This document shows positions 25,988 through 36,127 of a stretch of 64,000 nt of DNA, piece after piece. How positions within the stretch are numbered: the first letter of the stretch is position 1; each line of letters begins with the position of its first letter. The notes under the pieces were generated by a model, which saw only the letters and a program-made list of their open reading frames with translations, did no database searches and was not told the origin of the DNA. A program made the position numbers and the translations under genes. Source of the DNA: Rothia sp. ZJ932 (GTDB lineage: Bacteria; Actinomycetota; Actinomycetes; Actinomycetales; Micrococcaceae); NCBI RefSeq assembly GCF_016924835.1, contig NZ_CP070480.1, positions 1,798,001 to 1,862,000 on the forward strand, in the 5' to 3' direction.

Positions 25988-27373
25988 TTAGAGGCGTGCT
26001 TTTGTCTTCTCGGACGCGGTTCCGGTTGCTTCCTGGAAAGCACGTCGCGGTGAGCGCTGGTGACGGATTGATGAGGTGTCACGACCGAAGACCTGGTTGA
26101 GACCCCATACTGCCATGACGCGGACGGTGCGTTCGACGGTGGGGATTGCGTAGCCGTGGTAACCGCGGTGCATAATCCATGCCAGCGGGCCAGCGATGGT
26201 CTTGCCCTTGACGTTTGCGACGCCCTTCCAGAGACCCAGACCTGCGACAACGCCGATGGTTGCGTGGTAGTAGTCCTTGAGGGGTTCGCCCTTGCGAGCT
26301 GCCAGCAGGTTCTTTGACAAGCGCAGTGCCTGACGTGAGGCGTGCTGGGCGTTGGGTACGCAGTAGCCGCCTACGCCGCCACCTGAGAGGTCGGGTACAG
26401 CTGCGTTGTCGCCTGCTGCCCATGCGCCCTCTACTACACCGTCGTCGCCGGTGACGCGCAGGTCTGCGCCCACGCGGATGCGTCCACGCTCGTCGATGGG
26501 GAAATCGGTCTCTTTGAGCATGGGGGATGCTGCTACACCGGCAGTCCAGATGAGGGTGTCGGTGCTTGCTTCGCCCGCGGGTGACTTGTCGCCCATGTTG
26601 ATCAGCTGCAGGTTGCCGTCGGTTGCATCGGCAAGTGAGGTGTTGAGCAGTACCTCGATGCCGCGGGCGCGCAGTTCAGCAACGACCTTCTCAGCGCGGT
26701 CTGCGGGGACCTCGGGCATGATGCGCGGTGCTGCTTCGATGAGCATGAAGTGCAGGTCTGAGACGCGCAGGCGCTCGTTGCGCTTGACTGCAACGCGTGC
26801 CATGTCTTCAAGTTCTGAGATGGTTTCGACACCCGCAAAGCCGCCACCGACAACGACAAAGGTCAGGGCGCGACGGCGCTCTTCTTCGTTAGCGGTGAGG
26901 GATGCGGTTTCGATGCGCTCTAGAACCCAGTTGCGTACGCTAACTGCTTCTTCGACGGTCTTCATGCCGATAGCAACATCTGCCAGACCGGGGATCGGGA
27001 ATGCACGGGTTACAGCGCCTGCGCCCAGAACGATCTCGTCATAGGTGATGTCGAAGGACTCGCCTGCGTTGATGGGTTCAACGGTTGCGGTGCGCTCTGC
27101 GTGGTTAATGGAGGTGACGCGACCGGAAACGATTTCTGTGTCGGTCAGGTGCTGGCGCAGCGGAACGGTTGCGTTGCGACCTTCCATGGAGCCTGCAGCT
27201 ACTTCGGGGAGGAAGGGCTGGTAGGTCATGTAGGGGTTGGGTTCTACGATGGTGACGATGCCACCGGAATCCTTGATTTCCTTCTGAATTTTCTGTGCAA
27301 CGGTGAACCCTACGTAGCCACCGCCGACAATCAGAATACGTGGGCGATCCTGCGCCAACTTGGTGAATGCCAT
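25988..27373 (-). CDS. ndh: Type II NADH dehydrogenase (NDH-2)
   Basis: A 461-residue single-subunit, non-proton-pumping NADH:quinone oxidoreductase bound to the inner face of the membrane. The N-terminal FAD fold starts ILIVGGGYVGF, the second dinucleotide fold is FVVVGGGFAGVETISEL, and the quinone-site-like AVPDLSGGGVGG...A-QHASRQ region follows. The C-terminus is basic and carries the membrane-associating helix. GGGAAG upstream supports the ATG. The 279-base gap before it contains no believable gene and probably holds its promoter. Confidence 0.93.
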   Translation of the reverse strand: MAFTKLAQDRPRILIVGGGYVGFTVAQKIQKEIKDSGGIVTIVEPNPYMTYQPFLPEVAAGSMEGRNATVPLRQHLTDTEIVSGRVTSINHAERTATVEPINAGESFDITYDEIVLGAGAVTRAFPIPGLADVAIGMKTVEEAVSVRNWVLERIETASLTANEEERRRALTFVVVGGGFAGVETISELEDMARVAVKRNERLRVSDLHFMLIEAAPRIMPEVPADRAEKVVAELRARGIEVLLNTSLADATDGNLQLINMGDKSPAGEASTDTLIWTAGVAASPMLKETDFPIDERGRIRVGADLRVTGDDGVVEGAWAAGDNAAVPDLSGGGVGGYCVPNAQHASRQALRLSKNLLAARKGEPLKDYYHATIGVVAGLGLWKGVANVKGKTIAGPLAWIMHRGYHGYAIPTVERTVRVMAVWGLNQVFGRDTSSIRHQRSPRRAFQEATGTASEKTKARL

Positions 27374-27652
27374 AATCTTTTTGCTTCTTCCCTTTGTACT
27401 GTGTACGACCCGCAGCGTGAGCTAATCTCCGTGAGAACTCACTACTACCGTCGTAAGTGCCGGGTAGGCTTGTTCAGCGCTACCTCGTTGCCCATCGCGC
27501 GGAATGCGAGGACAAAAAGCTTCATTAAACATTGTGCCATTGATGCAGGCTTTAATGCTTATTTGTTTGTGCGTGTAGACAGTAATCTTTACAGCGTAAC
27601 TAATTTTTGTACGGTACGCATTCTCATGGTGTGCGCCCCCCAAGCAAGCTCT

Positions 27653-28603
27653 CTATCGTGCTGTGCCGCTCTCAAGAAGAGACAGCGCTATACCGTCGAG
27701 AATATCGTGTTCGCTGATTATAACGTTTGAGATGCCGGGTATCTGTTCTTGCAGGTAGCTCAGTGCTTGGCTCCAGATGATCGCTCCAGTACCGATAACG
27801 TCCGCGCGTCCGGGGTGCATAAAGCCGGTGGCAAGGCGCTCTTCGCGGTTCATCGCCGCCAGCTCGTTGGCAGCTTTCTGCACGACATCGATGGAAAGCT
27901 CTGAGCCGTTGATGGCATCGGGGTCATAGGTGGTGAGCCCCAGCACCTGGGCGGTGACGGTTGTGACGGTGCCAGCAACACCCACGATGCGTGTGACTGA
28001 TGAGAAATCCAGTTCACGAGTAAGCGTTTCTAAGGACGCACGCACATCAGCTTCGACAAGCTCTCGCTGTTGGGCGGTAACCGGTGCTTGCACCTTGTGG
28101 CGTTCGGTCAGTCGAACACAGCCAATGTTGAGCGAGAGGGCTCCGCTGACGCCCTCATTATTGCCCACTACGAACTCGGTAGAGCCACCGCCTAGGTCCA
28201 TGACAACAGTTGATTTTTCGCTCTGCCCCACGGCTGAGACAGCTCCGGCAAAGGAAAGATTTGCCTCTTCCACACCGGTAATAACCTCGGGTGTTACACC
28301 AAGAATTTCTTGAATACCGCTCACAAATGCGTCCCGGTTTGAAACATCCCGGCTAGCGCTGGTTGCAGCAAAACGGACGTTTTCTACCCCCTGTAGGCGC
28401 AAAAGCTCAGCATACTCGCGGGTCGCTGCGAAGGTACGCTCCAGGGCGGCTTCGCTGAATGCACCGGTTGCATCGACGCCTTCGCCCAGCCGCACCACCC
28501 GCATTTCACGTTCAAGATCGTGCAACTTACCCTGCTCGTCCGCTCGGGTAATCAGCAGACGAATAGAGTTTGTACCGCAGTCAATAGCACCGACAACAGT
28601 CAT
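27653..28603 (-). CDS. ppx: Exopolyphosphatase / guanosine pentaphosphate phosphohydrolase family
   Basis: A 316-residue Ppx/GppA-type phosphatase of the ASKHA fold. It shows AIDCGTNSIRLLI at the N-terminus, ATSASRDVSNRDAF, the VMDLGGGSTEFVVG phosphate motif and VGVAGTVTT. It corresponds to the short actinobacterial form (about 300-320 residues) found beside DUF501, as here. The ATG at 28603 has AGAGG upstream and begins two bases after the DUF501 stop, so the genes are translationally coupled; a longer frame start at 28621 lies inside the DUF501 gene. Confidence 0.92.
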   Translation of the reverse strand: MTVVGAIDCGTNSIRLLITRADEQGKLHDLEREMRVVRLGEGVDATGAFSEAALERTFAATREYAELLRLQGVENVRFAATSASRDVSNRDAFVSGIQEILGVTPEVITGVEEANLSFAGAVSAVGQSEKSTVVMDLGGGSTEFVVGNNEGVSGALSLNIGCVRLTERHKVQAPVTAQQRELVEADVRASLETLTRELDFSSVTRIVGVAGTVTTVTAQVLGLTTYDPDAINGSELSIDVVQKAANELAAMNREERLATGFMHPGRADVIGTGAIIWSQALSYLQEQIPGISNVIISEHDILDGIALSLLESGTAR

Positions 28604-28605
28604 TT

Positions 28606-29181
28606 TTACGCCTCTTTCCATGCGGGGTCACAGGTACACTGATCGACAGTCCACCAAGGGGCAATAGCATCTAGCGCCTCATCGCCCATAGGGTTAATGC
28701 CACGACCCACCGAAAGGGTGTGTCCGATGACAGCGTGCAAGCATTTGACGCGGGTGGGCATGCCACCTGCAGAAACATTTGTAATTTCAGGAACCCCGTC
28801 GATGCCGCCTGCTAGGCGAATACGCTCGCGTTCTGCGATGTAATTTTCGTGGGCAGCTTCGTAGGCTTGTGCCAGCTCATCGTCTTCTGAGAGGCGGTCG
28901 GTCATGTCATACATGAGACCTTCAGCTTCAAGACGCGACGCCGCAGCGGTGATAGTTGGGTGGGCTAAGTAAAAGACGGTGGGGAAAGGGCTACCGTTCG
29001 AAAGGCGCGGAGCGGTCGCTGCCACCAGCGGGTTCCCGCACACACAGCGGGCAGGAATTTCTGCAACGTCGCGCACGGTGCGCCCCAGCTGTGCCGAAAG
29101 AACGCGAAGATCCTGTTCGGTCGGGGTGAGGGTTTGCGCGGTCACGTTGAAGCCGCCGGGGGTTCGTTGGGTTGCTGTCAT
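28606..29181 (-). CDS. DUF501 domain-containing protein
   Basis: A 191-residue actinobacterial protein of unknown function, nearly always located between an FtsB/DivIC-like gene and ppx, as here. Conserved features are RCVCGNPLV near residue 45, PTVFYLAHP, SAGGMPTRVKCLHAVIGHTL and the C-terminal DQCTCDPAW. Conserved Cys and His residues suggest metal binding, but that is inference. The ATG is preceded by AAGGAAAAC. It starts 98 bases after the ftsB-like stop codon. Confidence 0.88.
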   Translation of the reverse strand: MTATQRTPGGFNVTAQTLTPTEQDLRVLSAQLGRTVRDVAEIPARCVCGNPLVAATAPRLSNGSPFPTVFYLAHPTITAAASRLEAEGLMYDMTDRLSEDDELAQAYEAAHENYIAERERIRLAGGIDGVPEITNVSAGGMPTRVKCLHAVIGHTLSVGRGINPMGDEALDAIAPWWTVDQCTCDPAWKEA

Positions 29182-29279
29182 GAGTTTTCCTTATAACCGG
29201 TCAAAAAATTCTTACTCTGCAAGTGCCGCTCTTCGCACGCGCTCTTTCATTACAGTATGGCGAAGGCAGACACGCGGTA

Positions 29280-29999
29280 TTAGCGGGTGCTAGAACCTGC
29301 GGATTCTGGGCTCGCACTGGAGTTGTGCATTGAGCTTTCAGCAGTCTCTGAACTGCTGCCCTGGGTGGGTGAACCCTCGGTTTCTGCGCTGCTGCTAGGA
29401 AGATCCGTCGAGAGAGCCGATCCGGCATCTGATGATGGGTGTGATTCACGATAGGCTGCCGGATCCCCGTTAACAGCCGAAAGTTGGAAGGAGTCCCAGA
29501 GTTTAGTGGTCCAGTTATCTTCGGGAGCAGTGAGGGCATTGGCACTCGTTTCATCCGCCAACTCTGTGGTGTAGTCAGTACCAACGACTAAATAGGGGGT
29601 CTCTCCCGGGTTCACATAGAAGAGACGCCCCTTCGCCTGTTGCTGAACATAATTATCGTCTTGCCACCACGACTGTTGCACCGCGAGCTCCCGGTTTTCA
29701 GTCTCTAATCGGGAGATATTCGATTGCACCTGAGCTATTTCTGCAGATTGAGTAATATAGCGGCTCAGGGTTCCATAGACTGCTAGCGCAACCAGGGCAA
29801 AGACCACCAGAGCCGCCACCCATTTACCCGAAAAAGCACGCGCTGCGACGGGGACGTTGGCGCCCTGACCAACCTGACGAGTTGGCTTATCATCTCGCCG
29901 GGCAGAAACGCCAGCAGGTGCGCGTCGTGAACCGAAAAAACCCTGTAAGCGGGCACCCGAGATGTTGCGGGCACCCGAGATGTTGCCGAGTTTCTTCAT
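29280..29999 (-). CDS. FtsB/DivIC-family septum formation initiator
   Basis: A 239-residue bitopic division protein. A basic cytoplasmic tail (1-60) precedes one transmembrane helix (about 58-78), then a leucine-zipper-like coiled coil (ISRLETENRELAVQQ) and the conserved QQAKGRLFYVNPGETPYLVV segment typical of DivIC/FtsB in actinobacteria. The last 70 residues are Ser/Glu/Thr-rich and probably disordered. The N-terminal tail contains a tandem NISGAR duplication (bases 29952-29987). Position between eno and DUF501 is conserved in actinobacteria. Confidence 0.88.
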   Translation of the reverse strand: MKKLGNISGARNISGARLQGFFGSRRAPAGVSARRDDKPTRQVGQGANVPVAARAFSGKWVAALVVFALVALAVYGTLSRYITQSAEIAQVQSNISRLETENRELAVQQSWWQDDNYVQQQAKGRLFYVNPGETPYLVVGTDYTTELADETSANALTAPEDNWTTKLWDSFQLSAVNGDPAAYRESHPSSDAGSALSTDLPSSSAETEGSPTQGSSSETAESSMHNSSASPESAGSSTR

Positions 30000-30220
30000 G
30001 GGCGTATACCTTTCGGTCGCTAGCGGTGAGCAGAGAGTTCCATTCTACCGGTCTTACGTCTTCAACAGGTGAGAGCGTGAGCGTATCCACTCAAAATGCC
30101 CCTGCCTCGCGTGCGAACCTTACTTCTTGAAATCAAGAAAATGCGCGCACACAAAACAGGGGCAAATTCAAGCACTTTTAGCCTACCGTTTAGCGGTGAG
30201 CCAAGCGCTGTGAGAAGAAT

Positions 30221-31603
<1,383 letters not shown>

Positions 31604-31717
31604 TTAGTTAACATCTTAGCAAGATACCCACATGAACACAGGTAGAAAAAACATAAACCCACCACCTCGTTTCTGTGATAATAATAAATGCACTTTTATC
31701 CTGTGGTTTTAGTTGGG

Positions 31718-32449
31718 TTATGCCCCTGCTTTTTCCGTTTTTCCACCGCAAGCTGATTCGTTATTCTCAGCGAATACCATGGACGCGCGAGTAAAGACGC
31801 GCAGGGCTTGTTCGGGGTCGATTCCCAGCTCGCGGGCTTCTATCACCAGTTCAAAAGCCCGCGCAGCCCACTGCGTTTGAGCTGTCGTCAAGGCGTCCGT
31901 TTCAGGAGTCTGTTGGGTGTGCCGCTGTGCAAAACCGGGCAGATCAATCGATGCCTTACTCGATTTTGAGAGAGCTTTCTCAGTGTAGGCAAGTGCCGGT
32001 AAGTGCGGCGGAATACCGTCGAAAACCCCGGTACGCTCTGGTTTCTCTGCTTTTTTGAGTTCGTCCCACCGGGCATTGACATCTCTAATATCGCTGCTGA
32101 CGGATTCATCAAAGACATGGGGATGGCGACGCTCCAGCTTGTCGCACAGGTGGTTAATGACGGCGATAATATCGAATCCGCCCAGTTCCGCTGAACGCTC
32201 AGCAGCTACACGGGAGTGAAAGACCACCTGCAGAAGCACATCACCCAGCTCCTCACGCAGTAAATCAGTGTTCACGCCCTCGGGAGCTTCGATAGCTTCA
32301 ACAACCTCATAGGCCTCTTCAATCAAATAGCGCACCAAAGACTCGTGGGTTTGTTCTGCGTCCCAGGGGCAACCACCGGGCGAACGCAGAGTATCCATGA
32401 TGTCCACGAGACGTTCGAAGGCAGCGCCGGCGCTGTGAGAATCTGACAT
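31718..32449 (-). CDS. mazG: Nucleoside triphosphate pyrophosphohydrolase MazG
   Basis: A 243-residue protein with one complete MazG domain: GGCPWDAEQTHESL, then EEAYEVVEAIE and EELGDVLLQVVFHSR, which hold the E-X2-E and E-X2-D magnesium ligands. It hydrolyses (often aberrant or mutagenic) NTPs to NMP and pyrophosphate. E. coli MazG has two such domains; the second is degenerate or absent here. Its ATG overlaps the add stop codon by one base (TAATG), so both are translated from one message with nucleotide-handling roles. Confidence 0.93.
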   Translation of the reverse strand: MSDSHSAGAAFERLVDIMDTLRSPGGCPWDAEQTHESLVRYLIEEAYEVVEAIEAPEGVNTDLLREELGDVLLQVVFHSRVAAERSAELGGFDIIAVINHLCDKLERRHPHVFDESVSSDIRDVNARWDELKKAEKPERTGVFDGIPPHLPALAYTEKALSKSSKASIDLPGFAQRHTQQTPETDALTTAQTQWAARAFELVIEARELGIDPEQALRVFTRASMVFAENNESACGGKTEKAGA

Positions 32450-33672
32450 TAGGCGCTTTCCTCCGGCAGGTCTTCCTGTGCCTGGGCAAATGTGCTGTAG
32501 TAATCCTGCAAGATACCGCGCAGTGAGTGCTTCTGATCAACGGGCATAAACGAGCCATCAACAGCGTTCAGCGTCAGCTGGAAGAAATCGGGCCAATCGA
32601 ACCCAAAGTTCTCGTGCAACTTGATGAACTCGGTAGTCACCGAGGTGCTACTCATCAGGCGGTTATCAGGGCTAATAGTAACCGCGAACCCGCTACGGTA
32701 AAGCATCGCTACCGGGTGAGAAGCATAATCGCGAGCGCGCTTTTGCTGCTCAAGCGGCAACCTGCCGATGTCGGTGAGTAAGGCGGCAGCGTCCGTCTGT
32801 AAGTTAGAGCAGGGGCATATTTCGAGGGTAATTTGGCGGTCTTTGATCCAGGCTGCAAGGTTGCCAAGTTTCATCACTTCCTGGTCAGCATCTACATCCT
32901 CGGTGACGGCTTCTGGGTTGGCTTCGCCCAAGGTGGTGATGGTGATGTCATCGGTAATCTGAACACCGTGCCCCAGCCGCAGGGCGCGTCCGTCGATTAC
33001 GGCTTCTTGAATGGAATCTAAGGATGCCGCTTCACCAGCGTGTAGAGTGACGGGAAGAAAATGCTGGGTTGCGTAGTCTAGAGCTTCGCGGTGATTCTGT
33101 AGTGAAAATTCTTTCTCGGGCCCTGCAATATCGAACCCAACAACACCCAAGGCGCGGTTGGCGACAGCCAGCTGGGCGACGGCGAGGGAATTATTGTTCT
33201 GACGCATAGCGCAGAGGATTTGGCGAACCATAACGGGTTTACGCAGGCGCTGGCTCGCCATCGCAGCGCCCTGGGCGAACCCTTCGGCGACAGCTTCTAC
33301 GGCTTCTTCCATGCTCAGCCCACCGGCGGTGTGCAGTTCGGGTGCCCAGCGAACTTCACCGTACAGTACCCCGTCAAAAGCAAGCTCGAGGGCATGTTCA
33401 CCTGCAATACGCACTAAATCCTCGCGGCGTTGCATCACCGCCAGCGTGTGCTTAAACGTTTCAAGGTAGCTGGCAAGAGACCGAGAATTAGCGTTATCTT
33501 CAAACCAGGCTTTGAGGTCATCGGCGTTTTGGGCAGGGAGTGCGTGACCGATTTCCGCTGCAATATCAACGATGGTCTGCGGGTGGACTCCCCCATCTAG
33601 GTGGTCATGCAGGCTCACTTTGGGGAGCTGTTCAATCCAAGCGTAATCGGGTGCCGGTGCTGAAGCTGTCAT
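32449..33672 (-). CDS. add: Adenosine deaminase
   Basis: A 407-residue zinc enzyme deaminating adenosine and deoxyadenosine to inosine forms in purine salvage. KVSLHDHLDGGVHP gives the H-X-H zinc ligands, VTLHAGEA the catalytic Glu region and third His, RLGHGVQI a catalytic His, and TISPDNRLMSST the final Asp. It overlaps mazG by one base. deoA and cdd, the matching pyrimidine salvage genes, lie 2.4-4.2 kb away on the same strand, separated by the large hypothetical gene; M. tuberculosis has add-deoA-cdd together. Confidence 0.95.
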   Translation of the reverse strand: MTASAPAPDYAWIEQLPKVSLHDHLDGGVHPQTIVDIAAEIGHALPAQNADDLKAWFEDNANSRSLASYLETFKHTLAVMQRREDLVRIAGEHALELAFDGVLYGEVRWAPELHTAGGLSMEEAVEAVAEGFAQGAAMASQRLRKPVMVRQILCAMRQNNNSLAVAQLAVANRALGVVGFDIAGPEKEFSLQNHREALDYATQHFLPVTLHAGEAASLDSIQEAVIDGRALRLGHGVQITDDITITTLGEANPEAVTEDVDADQEVMKLGNLAAWIKDRQITLEICPCSNLQTDAAALLTDIGRLPLEQQKRARDYASHPVAMLYRSGFAVTISPDNRLMSSTSVTTEFIKLHENFGFDWPDFFQLTLNAVDGSFMPVDQKHSLRGILQDYYSTFAQAQEDLPEESA

Positions 33673-33723
33673 AAATATGCCTCTAGTTCAAAAGTCGATG
33701 GTGAGTAAATTCTAGTACACGCA

Positions 33724-33773
33724 ACCCGCCCGCACCTTCCTCACCTCGGGTGGGCGAGAAGGTACGGGCGGGT
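33724..33773 (-). terminator. GC-rich hairpin after the 739-residue protein gene
   Basis: Arms 33724-33739 and 33758-33773 pair over 16 positions with one mismatch (ACCCGCCCG core). No T run follows on the minus strand, so this may terminate inefficiently or protect the RNA end. Confidence 0.55.
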
Positions 33774-33805
33774 GGGCTACTGATAGCGAAAGTTATTCAA
33801 GTGTT

Positions 33806-36025
33806 TTAGAGGGTCCAGGACGCCAGCGCCTCGCTCATGTGCTCCGGAATATTGGCGCCGGTGCGCGGGAACATCCGCAACTCTTCTACGTACTGCTGGG
33901 CAGGAAGGTGGTCGGGGTACTGCACGAAGGCTTCTTCGTTGCTGTAATCAAAAGATGCCTCTACTGGCACGCCGGGAGTGAAGCGTAGCATCATCGCCAG
34001 CGGAGCACCGTAACCCTCCTTGTAAGAATCTGACTTGAGCTGCAAAAGATCCAGGACTTCCTCAGGCACCAGTTCAAAGGTTTTCTGCTGATCCCAGAAA
34101 CCATCGCGTCGTACGTGAGTCAGCGCGTCGTAGTAAGAGCCCAAAGAGCGGATGCGAATAAGTACGGTAGAAACATCGCGGGCAGTGCCGTTCTCGCCAA
34201 AGAGGGCAAGCTGCGCCGGACGCAGTCGTTCAACAACATCTGCCTCAGTGAGTACCAGGTTGCCCGCTGCCAGCTGGGTTTTCGAGGGTAACACCACGTT
34301 ATTGTGGGCATCCAGAGTGTATGAGGGAGCTACATCCAAGAAACTCGCTGCACCCGGTGCAGCTGCCTCGTCCGCACTCTGGGCGTTCGGTGAACCCGTC
34401 GCAACGAAAGCGTCCTGTTCCCACTCTGATTCATCAATCACCTCGGGTACTGACTCATCGGCCGCCATCGAAAACTCGGCGTCGGTGGGGTAATATTCAG
34501 TCTCCACCGACTCTGTTGTATCAAGGTCAGCTTCAAGGTTCTGCTGGCTTTCCTCTTCAATTTCTTCTGCAAGAGGCGCAACAGTGACAATCTCAGCTTC
34601 GCTGGGATCGTGTTCTTGTGCATCCGGGCTCTGGACTGTCTCGTCAAGAATCAGCAGTTCATCGGCAGGGGTCTCCGCGTCATCTCCCGTAGCACATTCT
34701 TCGTTTTCTGCGGAGCTCGCGAGATCCAAGGACGCGCTACTTGCCCCCGTCTGGGATCCGAAGTCGTCCCCGAGGTATGCTTCGGTTGCCGTATCCACAG
34801 CACTCACATTGTGGATATCAGGGGCAGAGTCATGGGATGATTCTTCAATTGTTTCTTCTTCCAGTCCACCAACAAAACCTGCCGAGCTAGCAGTGCCCAC
34901 AGCGGGTTCATTCACCAGCGCAGCATTAGAATCCTCAAACGCCACAGGAGCAGCGATGAGCTCGTCGGTATCGCTCTTTGCACTAGAATCGTTTTCCTCG
35001 AAACTCAGAAGGTGCTCTGATTCAACGTCGGTCTCAGACTCAGCAGGCTCTGCATCGGTCTCTGCGCTCGCAAAGATTACCTCGCGCTGAGGTGCATCGT
35101 CGGTGGGCGCATCGGGGGTTTCATGAACCTCATCTGCCCCGCTCACCTCCACCTGATCTTCGGGGGTCTTACGAGGTTCCCCTGTTTCAAAAGCAGTCTC
35201 AGTCTGCTCGCCCATGAAAGCTGAGTCTTCGCCGATCTCATGAGTCTTAGCGTCCAAAGTATCAAAGGCGATTTCTTCGAAGCTCGGCAGGGTCTCAGGC
35301 TCAGAGCTTTCCTCTTCGATACGCTGCATGATGCGCTCGAAACGGCTCTGGGCATCGTGTTCATCACTAGCCTCAGTATCATTGAGTTGGATAGCCAAAA
35401 CTGCGGGTGAGGCGGGGGCTTCATCGTTCTGCTCGCTGTGTACAGCGGTATGCATCACCAAGTTTTCGTCACCGGTTTTCGCGTTTTCTTGCACCGACTC
35501 TGCCCCGTCAGCTTTGAACCCATCGGTATTCAACACATGGTGAGGTTCAGCGTCAATCTCAGCCAGATGCTGCGGAACTTCATAGTGTTCACTCGCGACA
35601 TCGCCTTTTTCATTCGTAAAGCGAACCTCGACGCGCACCGGAGCACTCGTCACCGGGTAGCTAATGTGAGCACGAGAAAAAGCGCCGTGCTCAGATCTTT
35701 CAGACTCGGTGTAAAGAGCCGCTACGCCTTTAAACCAGTCATCGCCGGGGGCAACGACACCGCGCTCCTGTTCACCGTTGTCATCAGAGAAGACATAGTT
35801 CATCTCACTACCCTGCAAAGAAAGATCCATCTCCAGGCGACCCTGACCGCGTCCCTGCATGGTCGAGACAATCCAATACAAGCCACCGGTGGCATCCAGC
35901 GAAGCCAACTGCGGCTCGGAGTGCTCAACCAGCGGATCCTCTGACGTCTGCCCTGATGCTACAAGGTTCGATGCCTCAACAGGTGCAGGTTCGTTTTTCT
36001 TCTTCAAACGGTCGAATAAACCCAT
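33806..36025 (-). CDS. Lineage-specific 739-residue acidic protein with two small terminal domains
   Basis: The start is set at 36025 (MGLFDRLKKKNEP); the frame is open 33 codons further without a ribosome site. Residues about 30-170 form a globular domain (YWIVSTMQGRGQGRLEMDL, WFKGVAALYTESERS). About 170-590 is an acidic, Glu/Asp/Ser/Thr/Ala-rich low-complexity linker with almost no hydrophobic clusters. About 600-739 is a second globular domain with FWDQQKTFELVPEEVLDLL, ASFDYSNEEAF and ELRMFPRTGANIPEHM. The FDY...ELR-FPR...IP pattern recalls YezG/DUF600-like immunity-type domains, but this is a weak resemblance. No signal peptide or membrane helix; presumably cytoplasmic. Function unknown. 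Confidence 0.8.
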   Translation of the reverse strand: MGLFDRLKKKNEPAPVEASNLVASGQTSEDPLVEHSEPQLASLDATGGLYWIVSTMQGRGQGRLEMDLSLQGSEMNYVFSDDNGEQERGVVAPGDDWFKGVAALYTESERSEHGAFSRAHISYPVTSAPVRVEVRFTNEKGDVASEHYEVPQHLAEIDAEPHHVLNTDGFKADGAESVQENAKTGDENLVMHTAVHSEQNDEAPASPAVLAIQLNDTEASDEHDAQSRFERIMQRIEEESSEPETLPSFEEIAFDTLDAKTHEIGEDSAFMGEQTETAFETGEPRKTPEDQVEVSGADEVHETPDAPTDDAPQREVIFASAETDAEPAESETDVESEHLLSFEENDSSAKSDTDELIAAPVAFEDSNAALVNEPAVGTASSAGFVGGLEEETIEESSHDSAPDIHNVSAVDTATEAYLGDDFGSQTGASSASLDLASSAENEECATGDDAETPADELLILDETVQSPDAQEHDPSEAEIVTVAPLAEEIEEESQQNLEADLDTTESVETEYYPTDAEFSMAADESVPEVIDESEWEQDAFVATGSPNAQSADEAAAPGAASFLDVAPSYTLDAHNNVVLPSKTQLAAGNLVLTEADVVERLRPAQLALFGENGTARDVSTVLIRIRSLGSYYDALTHVRRDGFWDQQKTFELVPEEVLDLLQLKSDSYKEGYGAPLAMMLRFTPGVPVEASFDYSNEEAFVQYPDHLPAQQYVEELRMFPRTGANIPEHMSEALASWTL

Positions 36026-36127
36026 GTGCTTCACTTTCTTAAAAAATCTACGGAGCACTGACGGCGCAGTAGCGCCCTCACCTTTTTCTTTACACCAGAA
36101 TACGCCAGGTGAGGGAGCAGTCACCCC

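Noticed and set aside
27101-27730. Plus-strand frame of 209 codons spanning the start of ndh and the gap to ppx
   Set aside because: It overlaps two well-supported genes on the other strand and has no domain signature; the part in the gap has irregular composition.
34152-35944. Several long frames on the plus strand opposite the 739-residue protein gene
   Set aside because: They are Ser/Ala/Arg-rich shadows of the acidic low-complexity coding strand, without ribosome sites or recognisable motifs.
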